DNA of 64,000 bases from Isoptericola halalbus (GTDB taxonomy: Bacteria > Actinomycetota > Actinomycetes > Actinomycetales > Cellulomonadaceae), in contig VJZX01000004.1 in the NCBI GenBank assembly GCA_009663185.1, forward strand, positions 1 to 64,000, written 5' to 3'. The notes under the pieces are model-generated. The model saw only the letters and a program-made list of their open reading frames with translations, made no database searches and was not told where the DNA came from. The translations under genes were made by a program, and so were the position numbers. Of this stretch, positions 26,771 to 35,683 are shown one piece after another (the stretch's first letter is position 1; every line of letters begins with the position of its first letter).

Positions 26771-27637
26771 CTCGGCGGTCTCGACCACGTTGGCCAGCAG
26801 CATCGCGCGGGTCATGGGCCCGACTCCGCCCGGGTTGGGCGAGTACCAGCCGGCGACGTCGAGGGCCGCCGGGTCGACGTCGCCGACGACGTGCGACTTG
26901 CCCGTCTCCGGGTCGGTCTGGCGCGAGACACCGACGTCGATCAGCACCGCGCCCGGCTTGACCATGTCGGCCGTGACGAGCCCTTGGACGCCCGCCGCCG
27001 CGATGACGACGTCGGCCCGGCGCACGAGCCCGGGAAGATCACGCGTGCCGGTGTGCGTGAGCGTGACCGTCGCGTTGACGGCCCGGCGCGTGAGGAGCAG
27101 GCCGATCGGCCGCCCCACGGTCACGCCGCGGCCCAGCACCACCACCTCCTTGCCCTTGAGGTCGACACCGTGGTGCTCGATGAGCTCGATGATCCCGCGC
27201 GGGGTGCACGGCAGCGGCGAGTCGATCTCGTCGCCCACGCGCAGGACCAGCCGCCCGAGGTTGGTCGGGTGCAGGCCGTCGGCGTCCTTGGCCGGGTCGA
27301 CGAGCTCGAGCACCCGGTTGGTGTCGATGCCCTTGGGCAGCGGGAGCTGGACGATGAACCCGGTGCACGCCGGGTCCTCGTTGAGCCGGCGCACGGCCGC
27401 CTCGATCTCGTCCTGCGTCGCGTCGGCGGGCAGGTCCTCGCGGATGGACTCGATACCGACCTCGGCGCAGTCGCGGTGCTTGCCCGCGACGTACCACTGC
27501 GAGCCCGGGTCCTCCCCGACCAGCAGCGTGCCCAGCCCCGGCACCACGCCCCGCTCGCGCAGCGCCGCCACGCGTGAGCGCAGCTCGGCCTTGATCGAGG
27601 CGGCCGTCGCCTTGCCGTCGAGCTTGCGAGCCGTCAC
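26756..27637 (-). CDS. folD: Bifunctional methylenetetrahydrofolate dehydrogenase/cyclohydrolase
   Basis: A 293-residue FolD that interconverts 5,10-methylene-THF, methenyl-THF and 10-formyl-THF. Landmarks are [20 protein letters not shown] (the conserved Y-x-x-x-K catalytic pair), [30 protein letters not shown] (NADP-binding Rossmann loop) and [17 protein letters not shown]. The GTG start overlaps the glyA stop by four bases. Its TAG stop lies inside a copy of the 20-bp repeat array. Confidence 0.96.
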   Translation of the reverse strand: MTARKLDGKATAASIKAELRSRVAALRERGVVPGLGTLLVGEDPGSQWYVAGKHRDCAEVGIESIREDLPADATQDEIEAAVRRLNEDPACTGFIVQLPLPKGIDTNRVLELVDPAKDADGLHPTNLGRLVLRVGDEIDSPLPCTPRGIIELIEHHGVDLKGKEVVVLGRGVTVGRPIGLLLTRRAVNATVTLTHTGTRDLPGLVRRADVVIAAAGVQGLVTADMVKPGAVLIDVGVSRQTDPETGKSHVVGDVDPAALDVAGWYSPNPGGVGPMTRAMLLANVVETAERLAR

Positions 27638-28917
27638 TGGGCCAGCCCGGGGTAGAGCGGGAAGTCGGCCGTGAGGCTCGCGACGCGGGCCGAGAGGGCG
27701 TCCACGTCGGCGGACGCGCCGTCGCGCAGCGTGGTGGCGATGATGTCCGCGACCTCGGTGAACTCGGCATCGCCGAACCCGCGCGTCGCGAGCGCCGGAG
27801 TACCGATGCGCAGGCCCGAGGTGACGCGCGGCGGGCGCGGGTCGAACGGGACGGCGTTGCGGTTGACCGTGATGCCGGCGTCGTGCAGGAGGTCCTCCGC
27901 CTGCTGGCCGTCGAGCGCCGAGTGCCGCAGGTCGACGAGCACCAGGTGGACGTCGGTGCCACCCGTCAGCACGGAGACCCCCGCGCCCGCGACGTCGGGC
28001 TGGGACAGCCGCTCGGCGATGATCTGCGCGCCGCGCAGCGTGCGCTCCTGACGGTCCTTGAAGCCGTCGGTCGCCGCAACCTTGAACGCGACGGCCTTGG
28101 CTGCGATCACGTGCATGAGCGGACCGCCCTGCTGGCCTGGGAAGACGGCGGAGTCGATCTTCTTTGCGTACTCCTCCTTGCTCAGGATGAAGCCGGAGCG
28201 GGGGCCGCCGATCGTCTTGTGCACCGTGGAGGACACGACGTCGGCGTGCGGCACCGGGGACGGGTGCAGCCCTGCGGCCACGAGGCCGGCGAAGTGCGCC
28301 ATGTCGACCCACAGCTTGGCGCCGACCTCGTCGGCGATCTCGCGGAACGCCGCGAAGTCGAGCTGGCGCGGGTACGCGGACCAGCCGGCGATGATGACGT
28401 CGGGGCGGTGCTCGAGCGCCCTCTTGCGCACCTCGTCCATCTCGATGCGGTGCGACTGCGGGTCGACGCCGTACGCCGCGACGTCGTACAGCTTGCCGGA
28501 GAAGTTGATCTTCATGCCGTGCGTGAGGTGGCCGCCGTGGGCCAGCTCGAGGCCGAGGATCTTGTCGCCCGCGTTGATGAGCGCGTGCAGCACGGCCGCG
28601 TTGGCCTGCGCGCCCGAGTGCGGCTGGACGTTGACGTGGTCGGCGCCGAAGAGGTCCTTGGCGCGCGCGATCGCGAGGTTCTCCGCGATGTCGACCTGCT
28701 CGCAGCCGCCGTAGTAGCGGCGGCCGGGGTAGCCCTCGGCGTACTTGTTGGTCAGGACGGAGCCCTGGGCCTGCAGCACGGCGCGGGGCACGAAGTTCTC
28801 GGACGCGATCATCTCGAGCGTGTCGCGCTGACGGGCGAGCTCGCCCTCGAGGACGGCGGCGATCTCCGGGTCGAGCTCGGCGAGCGGTGCGTTGAGGGTG
28901 GGGTCGGGAGTGCTCAT
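27634..28917 (-). CDS. glyA: Serine hydroxymethyltransferase
   Basis: A 427-residue PLP enzyme converting serine and THF to glycine and 5,10-methylene-THF, the substrate of FolD downstream. Conserved blocks: [50 protein letters not shown], and the PLP-lysine motif [19 protein letters not shown]. Together with folD it forms a one-carbon operon under a ZTP riboswitch. Confidence 0.97.
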   Translation of the reverse strand: MSTPDPTLNAPLAELDPEIAAVLEGELARQRDTLEMIASENFVPRAVLQAQGSVLTNKYAEGYPGRRYYGGCEQVDIAENLAIARAKDLFGADHVNVQPHSGAQANAAVLHALINAGDKILGLELAHGGHLTHGMKINFSGKLYDVAAYGVDPQSHRIEMDEVRKRALEHRPDVIIAGWSAYPRQLDFAAFREIADEVGAKLWVDMAHFAGLVAAGLHPSPVPHADVVSSTVHKTIGGPRSGFILSKEEYAKKIDSAVFPGQQGGPLMHVIAAKAVAFKVAATDGFKDRQERTLRGAQIIAERLSQPDVAGAGVSVLTGGTDVHLVLVDLRHSALDGQQAEDLLHDAGITVNRNAVPFDPRPPRVTSGLRIGTPALATRGFGDAEFTEVADIIATTLRDGASADVDALSARVASLTADFPLYPGLAQ

Positions 28918-28982
28918 GGCGTTCTCCTGCTGTGTCGGACGGCGGCTGTGTCGGACAGGATGTCGACAGGGGTCGGTTCGAA

Positions 28983-29067
28983 CGAGCAGGCCCAGGCGAA
29001 CGACCCGTCGTCAGCACAGCGTGTCGCTCCCCGGTGGTGATCCACCTCGACGCCAGTCGCGACGTGG
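28983..29067 (-). ncRNA. ZTP riboswitch (pfl motif)
   Basis: The minus-strand leader of glyA has the conserved pfl elements in order: ACTGGCG (29057-29051), the stem with ACCACCGGGGAGCG (29038-29025), a variable linker, and the pseudoknot strand CGCCTGGGC (28998-28990). ZTP riboswitches sense ZTP/ZMP, signals of 10-formyl-THF shortage, and regulate one-carbon genes such as glyA and folD. About 65 bases separate it from the glyA start, where an expression platform could lie; a Pur-rich site AGCAGGAG is near the start. Confidence 0.85.
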
Positions 29068-29069
29068 CG

Positions 29070-29075
29070 ATCTTA
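29070..29075 (-). promoter_or_regulatory. Candidate -10 element (TAAGAT) of the riboswitch-glyA-folD transcript
   Basis: TAAGAT on the minus strand, directly before the first conserved riboswitch base and just after the GH43 stop codon. No good -35 is seen, and any -35 would lie inside the end of the GH43 gene. Confidence 0.35.
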
Positions 29076-29083
29076 TCGGATGC

Positions 29084-30127
29084 CTAGCCGGGAGCGCCGG
29101 GCCTTTCCGTGGTCGCCACCGGCCAGCCGTCCGCCCACGCGAGCTTCTGGATCGCCAACCGGAACATGCCGCCGTCGTCGCCGTCGTAGTAGTGGTAGCC
29201 CAGGTACCCCTGTGACAGGGACTGCCCGCCCGGACCGATCATCGACCCGTCGGTGGCGAGCACTTCGGTCCCACCGCCGAGCGCCATGTCGCGGCCTTCG
29301 GCGTCGAGGAACGGCCCTGTGACGTCGCGCGAGCGCCCGACGACGATCCGGTACGTCGAGTCGATGCCCGAGCAGCACTTGTCCCATGACACGAACAGGT
29401 AGTACCAGCCGTCGCGCTCGATCACGTACGGCGCCTCGACCGCGTTCTCGGGCACGCCCGCGCGCGAGGCGATCCCCACAGGTTCGGCATCCTTGACCAT
29501 CTTCCCGCTCGGCCACTCGAGCTGGACCATCTGGATGCCGCCCCAGAACGAGCCGAAGAACATCCACGGGTTGCCGCCGGCGTCCTCGACGACCCCCGGG
29601 TCGATCGCGTTCCAGAAGTCCTGGCCGGCGTGCGAGCGGATGACCATGCCCTGGTCGGTCCACCCGAACTCCGGGTCGTCAGGGTCGAGCGTCGTCGCCG
29701 TGGCGAGCCCGATCGCCGAGTTGTTCGAGCCGAACGTGGATGCCGAGTAGTACAGGTACCAGGTCCCGTCGTGGTGGTACAGCTCGGGCGCCCAGAAGTT
29801 GCTCACGCCGTCGATCTCGTCGCGCACCCACTCCGGGTCGCCGGAGGCGTCCCAGGCGGTGCCGACCATCTCCCACGTGTGCCCGTCGTCGTCGGACCGG
29901 CGGATCTGCGGTGCGCCGAAGCCGACCCGCCCGTCGCCCGTCGAGTAGACGAACCACGGCTCGCCCTCCTCGCCGGCGACGAGCGCCGGGTCGTGCGTCG
30001 CGAGGTCGCCGGCGAGCTCGACCGGCTCGGGCGCCGGCTCCCACGGCCGCGTGATGCCGAGCACCGCGCCGCCCGCGACGACGGCGGTGGTCACCACCGC
30101 CGTCGTCGCGATCGCGGCGCGCCTCAC
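29084..30127 (-). CDS. GH43 endo-1,5-alpha-L-arabinanase, exported
   Basis: A 347-residue arabinanase of the five-blade beta-propeller GH43 family (endo-arabinanase-like). Catalytic residues are visible as Asp46 in THDPALV, Asp176 in NAIDPGVV and Glu231 in VEAPYVI. Family blocks FWAPELYHHDGTWYLYYS, STFGSNNSAIGLATATTLD and FFGSFWGGIQM support activity on linear arabinan. The first 25 residues (RRAAIATTAVVTTAVVAGG) form a signal peptide or N-terminal anchor with no clear cleavage site and no lipobox Cys. The GTG start overlaps the GH51 stop by four bases. It is the last gene of GH27-GH51-GH43. Confidence 0.88.
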   Translation of the reverse strand: MRRAAIATTAVVTTAVVAGGAVLGITRPWEPAPEPVELAGDLATHDPALVAGEEGEPWFVYSTGDGRVGFGAPQIRRSDDDGHTWEMVGTAWDASGDPEWVRDEIDGVSNFWAPELYHHDGTWYLYYSASTFGSNNSAIGLATATTLDPDDPEFGWTDQGMVIRSHAGQDFWNAIDPGVVEDAGGNPWMFFGSFWGGIQMVQLEWPSGKMVKDAEPVGIASRAGVPENAVEAPYVIERDGWYYLFVSWDKCCSGIDSTYRIVVGRSRDVTGPFLDAEGRDMALGGGTEVLATDGSMIGPGGQSLSQGYLGYHYYDGDDGGMFRLAIQKLAWADGWPVATTERPGAPG

Positions 30128-31635
30128 GCCCGGCCCAGGCGCAGGATCGACCAGGACACGGGCGGCAGCTCGGCGTGCGCCCGGTCGTCGGCGACCTTGG
30201 CCGTCGTGTTGGCCCGCGGCGCCACCGACGAGTCGTCGTCGGCCGTGGCCGACCACCGCAGGTCGGGGTTCGACAGGGTGAGCGCCTCGACGAGCTGCAG
30301 ACCTGGGAAGCCGCGCAGGTCGACGTCGAGCGCGACGTCGTCGGTCACCGAGCGGTTGGTGGCGAGGATGACGACGTCGCCCGTCTCCGCGTCGTGCGTC
30401 GCGACGGCGTCGAGCGCCGGCACTGCGCCGAACCGCACCGTGTCCACGAGCGGCGAGTCCACCGCGAGGCGGAGCACCTCACCTTGGGCGTGCTTGGACG
30501 TCAGCGCGAACGGGTGGAAGATCGTCTGCTTCCAGATGCGTCCGCCCGGCTCGGTCATGATCGGCGCGATGACGTTGACGAGCTGCGCGAGCGACGCCGC
30601 GTGCACGCGGTCGGTGTGCCGCAGGAGCGAGATGAGCAGGTTGCCGACCACGACGGCGTCGGCGACGTCGTAGCGGTCCTCGAGCAGCACCGGGGCCACG
30701 GGCCAGTCGTCGCCCGACGGCGGCTTCGACTCCGCGCGCTGCTGGTACCAGACGTTCCACTCGTCGAACGAGATGTGGATCCGCTTGTCGTGCTTGCCCG
30801 CAGCGCGCACGGCGTCGGCGGTCGCGGCCACGGACTCGATGAAGTGGTCCATGTCGACGGCCGAGGCGAGGAACGAGGCGAGGTCGCCGTCCTGCTCCCA
30901 GTAGTACGCGTGCGCCGAGATGTGGTCGACGTGCTCGTACGTCTCGGCGAGAACCACGCGCTCCCAGTCGCCGAACGTCGGCATCGCCGAGCTCGACGAC
31001 CCGCACACGACGAGCTCGAGGTTCGGGTCGATCATGCGCATCGCGCGCGCGGTCTCGGCCGCGAGGCGGCCGTACTCCTCGGCCGTCTTGTGCCCGATCT
31101 GCCAGGGCCCGTCCATCTCGTTGCCGAGGCACCACATCTTCACGCGGTACGGCTCGGCGGCGCCGTTGGCCCGACGCCGGTCGCTCCACTCGGTGCCGCC
31201 CGGCACGTTGCAGTACTCGAGCAGGTCGAGCGCCTCGGCCACGCCGCGGGTGCCGAGGTTGACGGCCATCATCGGCTCGACGCCGGCCTTGGCGGCCCAG
31301 CGCATGAACTCGTCGACGCCCACGAGGTTGGGCTCGGTCGAGTGCCACGCGAGGTCGAGGCGGCTCGGCCGCTGCTCGACGGGACCGATCGCGTCCTCCC
31401 ACCGGTAGCCGGAGACGAAGTTGCCCCCCGGGTAGCGCACGGTCGACACGCCGAGCTCGCGCGTGAGCTCGATGACGTCGCCGCGGAAGCCGTCGGCGTC
31501 GGCGCTGGGGTGCTCGGGGTCGTGGATCCCTGAGTACACGCAGCGGCCGAGGTGCTCGACGAACGAGCCGAACGTGCGGCGGCGCACGGGCCCGACGACG
31601 AACGCCGGGTCGACGGTGACTGATGCGGGGAGCAT
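30124..31635 (-). CDS. abfA: GH51 alpha-N-arabinofuranosidase, intracellular
   Basis: A 503-residue GH51 enzyme that releases terminal L-arabinofuranose from arabino-oligosaccharides. Acid/base is Glu173 (WCLGNEMDGPW) and nucleophile Glu292 (ISFDEWNVWY). There is no signal peptide, so it acts in the cytoplasm. The C-terminal part is the usual beta-sandwich. It is a close paralogue of the gene at 43828, with the catalytic Glu at identical positions. It lies 63 bases after GH27 in the same operon. Confidence 0.95.
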   Translation of the reverse strand: MLPASVTVDPAFVVGPVRRRTFGSFVEHLGRCVYSGIHDPEHPSADADGFRGDVIELTRELGVSTVRYPGGNFVSGYRWEDAIGPVEQRPSRLDLAWHSTEPNLVGVDEFMRWAAKAGVEPMMAVNLGTRGVAEALDLLEYCNVPGGTEWSDRRRANGAAEPYRVKMWCLGNEMDGPWQIGHKTAEEYGRLAAETARAMRMIDPNLELVVCGSSSSAMPTFGDWERVVLAETYEHVDHISAHAYYWEQDGDLASFLASAVDMDHFIESVAATADAVRAAGKHDKRIHISFDEWNVWYQQRAESKPPSGDDWPVAPVLLEDRYDVADAVVVGNLLISLLRHTDRVHAASLAQLVNVIAPIMTEPGGRIWKQTIFHPFALTSKHAQGEVLRLAVDSPLVDTVRFGAVPALDAVATHDAETGDVVILATNRSVTDDVALDVDLRGFPGLQLVEALTLSNPDLRWSATADDDSSVAPRANTTAKVADDRAHAELPPVSWSILRLGRA

Positions 31636-31676
31636 GGTTCCTCCGAAAGAACGGTGCTGCGGGAGAGTCGGGGTTC

Positions 31677-31704
31677 GGTCAGGTCAGGTCAGGTCAGGTC
31701 AGGT
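31677..31704. repeat. Five tandem GGTCA units at the GH27 stop codon
   Basis: GGTCA is repeated five times from 31677 to 31701, plus a partial copy. On the minus strand this is a TGACC series in which the first TGA is the GH27 stop. Such pentamers can expand or contract; here changes would fall after the stop and leave the protein intact. Confidence 0.9.
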
Positions 31705-33024
31705 GGCCGGGTCGAGGCGCAGGAGGCGCACGCCGTGCGCCGGCACCCGGACGTCGATCACGGTGTCGCCGCCGCTCACGGCGCCGGGCGTCTCGAGGTC
31801 CACACGCTCGCCCGTCCACACGTCGGTCAGCACGATAGGGCCGCCGGGCAGGCCAGCCGAGGCGGCGGGCACCCGCACGCGGCGCGCGGCGCCGGACGTG
31901 TTGAACAGGCCGGTCCAGCGGGTGCCGTCGAGCTCGCCCGCCCCCTCGGCCCCCCACACGACGAGGTCGCCCTCGCGCAGCAGCTCGCGCCCACCGGCGG
32001 AGCGGTGCCCGACGTCGAGCACGCCCGCATGGGTGAGGTCCGCGATCGTCTCGGGGTCCGACGTCGGCAGGTCGCCCCCGACGAACAACGGCGAGCGGGC
32101 CAGGTTCCACAACGAGAGCATCGTGCGGCGCTCGTCCGTGGTCAGGAGGCTCTGGCGCGGCTCGCCGCGCTCGGCGCGCAGCCCGATCCGGCCGAGCGGG
32201 AGCATGTCGGCGTCGGCCCAGCCCGCCGGGCCGGAGTGCGGCGCCCAGCGGGCCATCCGCCCGAACTGGTCCTCGACGTCGTCCCACCGGTCCCACAGGT
32301 CGTCCGAGACGCGCCACATGTCGGCGTGCTCGCGCAGGTGCTCGAGGTGGGCGAGCGAGAGCTCGGTGCCGGGCGACAGTGAGACGGTCACGCGGCGGCC
32401 GTGCTGCAGCTCCGCGCGGCGAACCGCGAGCGACAGCGCCTCGATGGCGTCCGCGTGGTACGGCGCGAGCATGTCGTCGACCTTGAGGAAGTCGACGCCC
32501 CAGCCGACGACGTGGTCGATCATCGCGTCGAGCCACGCCTGGGCGCCCGGGTGGTCGTGTCGCAGGCCGTAGTTGTCGGAGTTCCAGGGGCAGGTGCTGT
32601 CCGTGTCGGCGATCTCGGAGGTGCGGTAGGACGTGCCCGACACGGGCAGGTCCGTCTCGGCCGCGCGGCGCGCGATGCCGCGCATGAGGTGGATGCCGAA
32701 GCGCAGGCCCAGCTCGTGGACCGCAGCGGCCAGCGGCGCGAAGCCGGCGCCATCGGCCGCGGAGCCGAACCTCGCGACCACCGGCTGGAGGAACCCGCGC
32801 TCGTCGAACAGCACGGGCGCGCCCTCGTTGTACCCACCGGCGCGGGCCGTCGGCTCGTACCACTGGATGTCGACGACGACGGTGTCCCAGCCGGCGCTGG
32901 CCATGTGCTCGGCCATGAACCGAGCGTTGGCCAGCACCTCCGCCTCCGTGACCGTGGTGCCGTAGCTGTCCCAGGAGTTCCACCCCATCGGCGGTACGTC
33001 CGGCGTCGTGGTCGTGCGCTCCAT
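31699..33024 (-). CDS. GH27 glycosidase, probable beta-L-arabinopyranosidase
   Basis: A 441-residue clan-D (beta/alpha)8 enzyme. VPPMGWNSWDSYG (10-22) opens the barrel. The substrate-recognition segment reads VVVDIQWYEP: Asp52-Ile53-Gln54-Trp55, where alpha-galactosidases have DDxW. An Ile at this Asp position is the known hallmark of GH27 beta-L-arabinopyranosidases (Geobacillus and S. avermitilis enzymes). The nucleophile is probably Asp183 in FLKVDDML, the acid/base in VSDDLWDRW (241-242). No signal peptide. ATG 33024 follows GAGGGA; an upstream ATG exists but would put the operator inside the coding sequence. First gene of the minus-strand arabinan operon. Confidence 0.85.
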   Translation of the reverse strand: MERTTTTPDVPPMGWNSWDSYGTTVTEAEVLANARFMAEHMASAGWDTVVVDIQWYEPTARAGGYNEGAPVLFDERGFLQPVVARFGSAADGAGFAPLAAAVHELGLRFGIHLMRGIARRAAETDLPVSGTSYRTSEIADTDSTCPWNSDNYGLRHDHPGAQAWLDAMIDHVVGWGVDFLKVDDMLAPYHADAIEALSLAVRRAELQHGRRVTVSLSPGTELSLAHLEHLREHADMWRVSDDLWDRWDDVEDQFGRMARWAPHSGPAGWADADMLPLGRIGLRAERGEPRQSLLTTDERRTMLSLWNLARSPLFVGGDLPTSDPETIADLTHAGVLDVGHRSAGGRELLREGDLVVWGAEGAGELDGTRWTGLFNTSGAARRVRVPAASAGLPGGPIVLTDVWTGERVDLETPGAVSGGDTVIDVRVPAHGVRLLRLDPAT

Positions 33025-33042
33025 TGCTTCCCTCACTTGCTG

Positions 33043-33054
33043 TACATCGTTGTA
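33043..33054. promoter_or_regulatory. LacI-type operator, class 1 (TACATCGTTGTA), GH27 operon
   Basis: TACATCGTTGTA, 19 bases upstream of the GH27 ATG. A -35-like TTGACG lies on the minus strand at 33091-33086 with a poor -10 (CATCAT) 18 bases on, so the site would cover the transcription start. Near-palindromic with a CG centre, as LacI-family operators are. Confidence 0.75.
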
Positions 33055-33099
33055 GAGCATGATGATGCCCGGCCGTCGACCCTGGCGTCAACTCGTCTC

Positions 33100-33111
33100 T
33101 TCATCGTTGTA
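33100..33111. promoter_or_regulatory. LacI-type operator, class 1, shared intergenic site
   Basis: TTCATCGTTGTA, one base from the consensus, centred in the divergent region between the GH27 operon and the CUT1 importer operon, 57 bases from the site at 33043. Two or more sites here could allow looping. Confidence 0.6.
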
Positions 33112-33178
33112 TATTCGTGACCGGCAACACTTGACCGCCGGGCCGGACCCGTGCGAACGTGTGACCCGTCGATGAGTT

Positions 33179-33190
33179 TCCATCGATGTA
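33179..33190. promoter_or_regulatory. LacI-type operator, class 1, CUT1 importer operon
   Basis: TCCATCGATGTA, one base from the palindrome TACATCGATGTA found at 56600. It lies 71 bases upstream of the binding-protein ATG and downstream of a -35-like TTGACC (33131-33136). Confidence 0.6.
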
Positions 33191-33260
33191 AAGGCGAGCC
33201 GAGGGCACTGGAGAGAACTCCCTCGATCGCCGGACCCGGAATGACCTGAGAGGACCCGTG

Positions 33261-34610
33261 ATGAGGAAGTCACGCCTGACCGCCGGCGTCGTTGCCGGGC
33301 TGGTCGTCGCCAGCACCGCCGCGTGCAGCTCCGGTGGTGGAGGAGGCTCGTCGGAGGGCCTCACCTTCATGTTCCGCGGCGGGGAAGACGAGAAGGCCGC
33401 CTACCAGGAGGCCATCGACCGCTTCACCGAGGAGACCGGCGTCGAGGTCGAGGTGATCGTGACCGACCCCGACCAGTACGCCACTAAGCTCCAGGCCGCC
33501 GTCGCCGGCAACAACGTGCCCGACGTGTTCTACATCGAGCAGGCCAACCTGCAGTCGTACGTCACCTCCGGGATTCTCATGGACATCACGGACCAGGTGG
33601 AAGAGCAGGGCGTCGACCTCGCCAACCTGTGGCAGTACGGCGTCGACTCCTACCGCTACGACGGCAAGCTCCAGGGCACGCCCGACGGCCGCCTGTACGG
33701 CCTGCCCAAGGACGTCGGCCCGTTCGCCATGGGCTACAACAAGACCATGCTCGAGGAGGCCGGCATCGAGCTGCCCGACGCCGACGAGCCGCTGACCTGG
33801 GACGAGTGGCTCGAGATCCTCAAGAAGCTCACCAAGGACAACAACGGTGACGGCGAGCTCGACCAGTGGGGCACGGGCCTCAACGTCATGTGGAACCTGC
33901 AGTCGTTCGTCTGGTCGAACGGCGGCGACTGGACCAACGAGGACCGCACGCAGGTGACGGTCGACACGCCCGAGTTCGCCGAGGCGCTCCAGTTCTTCAC
34001 CGACCTGACGACCGAGCACGAGGTCACGCCCAACCCCGAGCAGGCGCAGACCCTCGACACCTACCAGCGGTTCATGGCCGGTGAGATCGGGTTCTTCCCG
34101 GTCGGCCCGTGGGACCAGAGCGTCTACAACGAGCTCGACTTCGAGTACGACCTCATGCCCTGGCCCGTCGGCAAGACCGGCGAGACCGCCACGTGGATCG
34201 GCTCACTCGGCATCGGCGTCTCGACGACGACCGACCTGCCCGACGAGGCCGTCCAGCTCGTGACGTACCTGTCGGCCGACCCGACCGCGCAGCAGACGCT
34301 GGTCGACGCCAACATCCAGGTCCCGAACCTCATCGACGTCGCCACCGAGTGGGCCGGCGAGGAGGGCGCCGAGCCCGCCAACCGGCAGGAGTTCCTCGAC
34401 ATCGTGCAGGACTACGGCCGCCCGATGCCGGCCGCCGTGACCTACGGCGCCGCCTGGTACGACGAGCTGTGGACCAACATCCAGCCGGTCGTCGACGGGC
34501 AGAAGCCCGCGGCCGAGTACCTCGCCGAGGTCCAGCCGCGCATGCAGCAGCTGCTCGACGAGTCGAACGCCCAGGCCGAGCAGGCCGCGGCCGCGAACGG
34601 CAACGGCTGA
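33261..34610 (+). CDS. CUT1 ABC importer substrate-binding lipoprotein (arabino-oligosaccharides)
   Basis: A 449-residue extracellular solute-binding protein of family 1. The signal peptide ends in a lipobox, ASTAAC, with lipidated Cys22, then a GGGGG linker. Binding-protein landmarks: AVAGNNVPDVFYIEQANLQS, GRLYGLPKDVGPFAMGYNK, FMAGEIGFFPVGPWDQ. Context (arabinan enzymes on both sides, shared operators) indicates arabino-oligosaccharides, as for AbnE/AraN; the ligand is inferred. A GTG directly before the ATG (33258) could also serve as start. Confidence 0.9.
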   Translation: MRKSRLTAGVVAGLVVASTAACSSGGGGGSSEGLTFMFRGGEDEKAAYQEAIDRFTEETGVEVEVIVTDPDQYATKLQAAVAGNNVPDVFYIEQANLQSYVTSGILMDITDQVEEQGVDLANLWQYGVDSYRYDGKLQGTPDGRLYGLPKDVGPFAMGYNKTMLEEAGIELPDADEPLTWDEWLEILKKLTKDNNGDGELDQWGTGLNVMWNLQSFVWSNGGDWTNEDRTQVTVDTPEFAEALQFFTDLTTEHEVTPNPEQAQTLDTYQRFMAGEIGFFPVGPWDQSVYNELDFEYDLMPWPVGKTGETATWIGSLGIGVSTTTDLPDEAVQLVTYLSADPTAQQTLVDANIQVPNLIDVATEWAGEEGAEPANRQEFLDIVQDYGRPMPAAVTYGAAWYDELWTNIQPVVDGQKPAAEYLAEVQPRMQQLLDESNAQAEQAAAANGNG

Positions 34611-34620
34611 TCCACCCTGC

Positions 34621-34656
34621 CGGGTGCGGCCGCCGGGCGACCGGCGGCCGCACCCG
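34621..34656 (+). promoter_or_regulatory. Intercistronic GC hairpin after the binding-protein gene
   Basis: Arms 34621-34636 and 34641-34656 pair over 16 bases with loop GCGA. Such hairpins between binding-protein and permease genes usually stabilise the upstream mRNA and reduce downstream expression, giving an excess of binding protein. Confidence 0.65.
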
Positions 34657-34689
34657 CCCCGACCGCACCTCTCGACGAAGGAGTCAGCG

Positions 34690-35670
34690 ATGACGACGTC
34701 CTCCGCGACGACGTCCGGCTCGACCGCGACGGCCGGGCTCCGCGCCTCGGCGCCTACGCCCCCACGAAAGACACCCCCCGGCGGCGGGACATCGCGGCTC
34801 CACCGGCACGAGCAGAAGTGGGCGCTGATCTTCGTCGCCGCCCCCCTGATCGGCTACCTCGCGTTCACGCTCTACCCGGTGTGCTTCGCCGTCTACGCGT
34901 CGCTCACCCAGTGGAACGGCCTCGGCCCGATGCGGTTCATCGGGCTGCAGAACTACGTCAACCTGCTCGGTGACGAGTACTTCCGCATCTCGCTGTTCAA
35001 CACGTTCTTCTACATGATCGGCATCCCGATCGGCCTGGCGCTGTCGCTCGCGCTGGCGATCGCGATGAACCGCAAGCTCTACGGCCTGACGGCGTTCCGC
35101 ACCATCTACTACATCCCCGTGATCTCGTCGCTCGCCGCGATCGCGATCCTGTGGCAGTGGGCGTACAACGGCGACTTCGGCCTGGTCAACCAGGTCCTCG
35201 CGTTCGTCGGTATCGACGGACCCAACTGGCTCGCGAGCACCGCGTGGGCCAAGCCGGCGATCATCATCATGGCCGTCTGGAAGGGCCTCGGTTACTCGAT
35301 GCTGCTGTACCTGGCCGCGATCCAGTCGGTGCCCCGCTCGCTGTACGAGGCGGCACAGCTCGACGGCGCCAACTCCTGGCAGCGGTTCCGCGCGATCACG
35401 CTGCCCATGGTCCGGCCCGTGACGTTCTTCCTCGTGGTCACCAACATCATCGCCGGCGCGCAGATCTTCACCGAGATCAACATCATGACGCCCGGCGGCG
35501 GCCCGGAGTACTCGACCGCCTCCGCCGTGTGGCACATCTGGCGGCAGGCCTTCCGCTACCAGCAGATGGGGTACGCGACCGCGATGGCTATCGTCCTGGG
35601 GATCCTCATCCTCATCATCACGCTCATCCAGTTCCGCCTGAACCGGCGCAACAGCTTCGTCATCGACTGA
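34690..35670 (+). CDS. CUT1 ABC importer permease (MalF/AraP-like)
   Basis: A 326-residue inner-membrane permease with six main transmembrane segments after a 45-residue Thr/Ser/Pro-rich N-terminus. The first segment is ALIFVAAPLIGYLAFTLYPV. The EAA loop, YEAAQLDGANSWQRFRAITL, contacts the ATPase. AAGGAG (34678-34683) precedes ATG 34690. It pairs with the next gene. Confidence 0.94.
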   Translation: MTTSSATTSGSTATAGLRASAPTPPRKTPPGGGTSRLHRHEQKWALIFVAAPLIGYLAFTLYPVCFAVYASLTQWNGLGPMRFIGLQNYVNLLGDEYFRISLFNTFFYMIGIPIGLALSLALAIAMNRKLYGLTAFRTIYYIPVISSLAAIAILWQWAYNGDFGLVNQVLAFVGIDGPNWLASTAWAKPAIIIMAVWKGLGYSMLLYLAAIQSVPRSLYEAAQLDGANSWQRFRAITLPMVRPVTFFLVVTNIIAGAQIFTEINIMTPGGGPEYSTASAVWHIWRQAFRYQQMGYATAMAIVLGILILIITLIQFRLNRRNSFVID

Positions 35671-35683
35671 GGCGGAGGAAACC

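Noticed and set aside
31699-33060. GH27 start at 33060
   Set aside because: It would place the operator TACATCGTTGTA inside the coding region and adds residues not seen before the conserved VPPMGWNSW block; ATG 33024 has a ribosome site.
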